DNA of 21,973 nucleotides from a virus. Each line of letters starts with the position of its first letter. The first letter of the stretch is position 1. A program made the position numbers and the translations under genes. Location: the IMG/VR virus record IMGVR_UViG_3300000956_000074, positions 1 to 21,973 of that record. One strand, written 5' to 3'. The notes under the pieces are model-generated. The model had not been told where the DNA came from. It was given only the letters and a program-made list of their open reading frames with translations, and ran no database searches. Positions 21,928 through 21,973 of this stretch are shown here, one piece after another.

Positions 21928-21973
21928 CCACCCCCGAAGACAGGCGCAGGGATGCCCCAGATGGACCGGAGGA
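21924..21973 (+). CDS. Start of a further gene (3' truncated)
   Basis: ATG 21924 lies in an ATGA overlap with the preceding stop and stays open for 16 codons to the window edge. The visible residues are charged and Arg/Asp/Pro-rich. The junction type matches the rest of the operon, so a co-transcribed tail or lysis gene is likely, but identity cannot be told. Confidence 0.5.
   Translation, partial: MTTPEDRRRDAPDGPE

Noticed and set aside
1-21973. Searched by eye for a diversity-generating retroelement, CRISPR array, tRNA, integrase and attachment site, or toxin-antitoxin pair.
   Set aside because: No reverse transcriptase motif, regular repeat-spacer pattern, cloverleaf, recombinase or paired small toxin genes were recognised. 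Absence by eye is not proof.

Overview
This window is a stretch of a tailed-phage or prophage genome. It is packed with genes, all on the + strand, and holds the packaging, head, short-tail and DNA-ejection modules of a podovirus-like particle. GC content is high, about 60% by eye. Shine-Dalgarno (SD) sites, GTG/TTG starts and a RusA-type resolvase point to a phage of a GC-rich proteobacterium. I cannot name the host. No integrase, repressor, lysis cassette, tRNA or CRISPR array is visible, so lifestyle is undecided. No tail tube, sheath or tape-measure gene is present, which fits a short tail.

Layout: (1) 1-1909, end of an early/middle region: two small unknown proteins, RusA resolvase, a short LuxR-type helix-turn-helix (HTH) protein placed where a late regulator would be expected, an exported small protein and an unknown protein. 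(2) 1948-8901, packaging and head: small and large terminase, P22-like portal, two small proteins, scaffolding protein, an AT-rich gene, a structured 175-base leader, N4-gp56-type major capsid protein and a probable decoration protein. (3) 8956-12859, an accessory cassette inside the late operon: TPR-glycosyltransferase (GT-B type), SAM methyltransferase, GT-A glycosyltransferase, 44-residue lipoprotein, 65-residue unknown and a second GT-A glycosyltransferase. (4) 12915-16645, neck and tail: SU10-type adaptor, tail fibre with a peptidase-S74 chaperone, P22 gp10-like stabilisation/nozzle protein and a small unknown protein. (5) 16642-21927, a GNAT-like protein, a Pro/Gln-rich protein and three large ejection-type proteins, followed by the start of another gene.

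Most neighbouring genes overlap by ATGA, GTGA or TGATG junctions, so translation is probably coupled along one long late transcript. The few gaps (1910-1947, 7195-7369, 8902-8955, 12860-12914) each carry a stem-loop. The largest is a 15-bp stem ending two bases before the capsid start codon. No stretch over 300 bases lacks a gene.

The points most worth follow-up are a candidate overlapping gene inside the scaffold gene (5997-6245), the glycosyl/methyl-transfer cassette that may decorate the virion, and the capsid leader stem. All family assignments come from reading motifs by eye; no database search was run.
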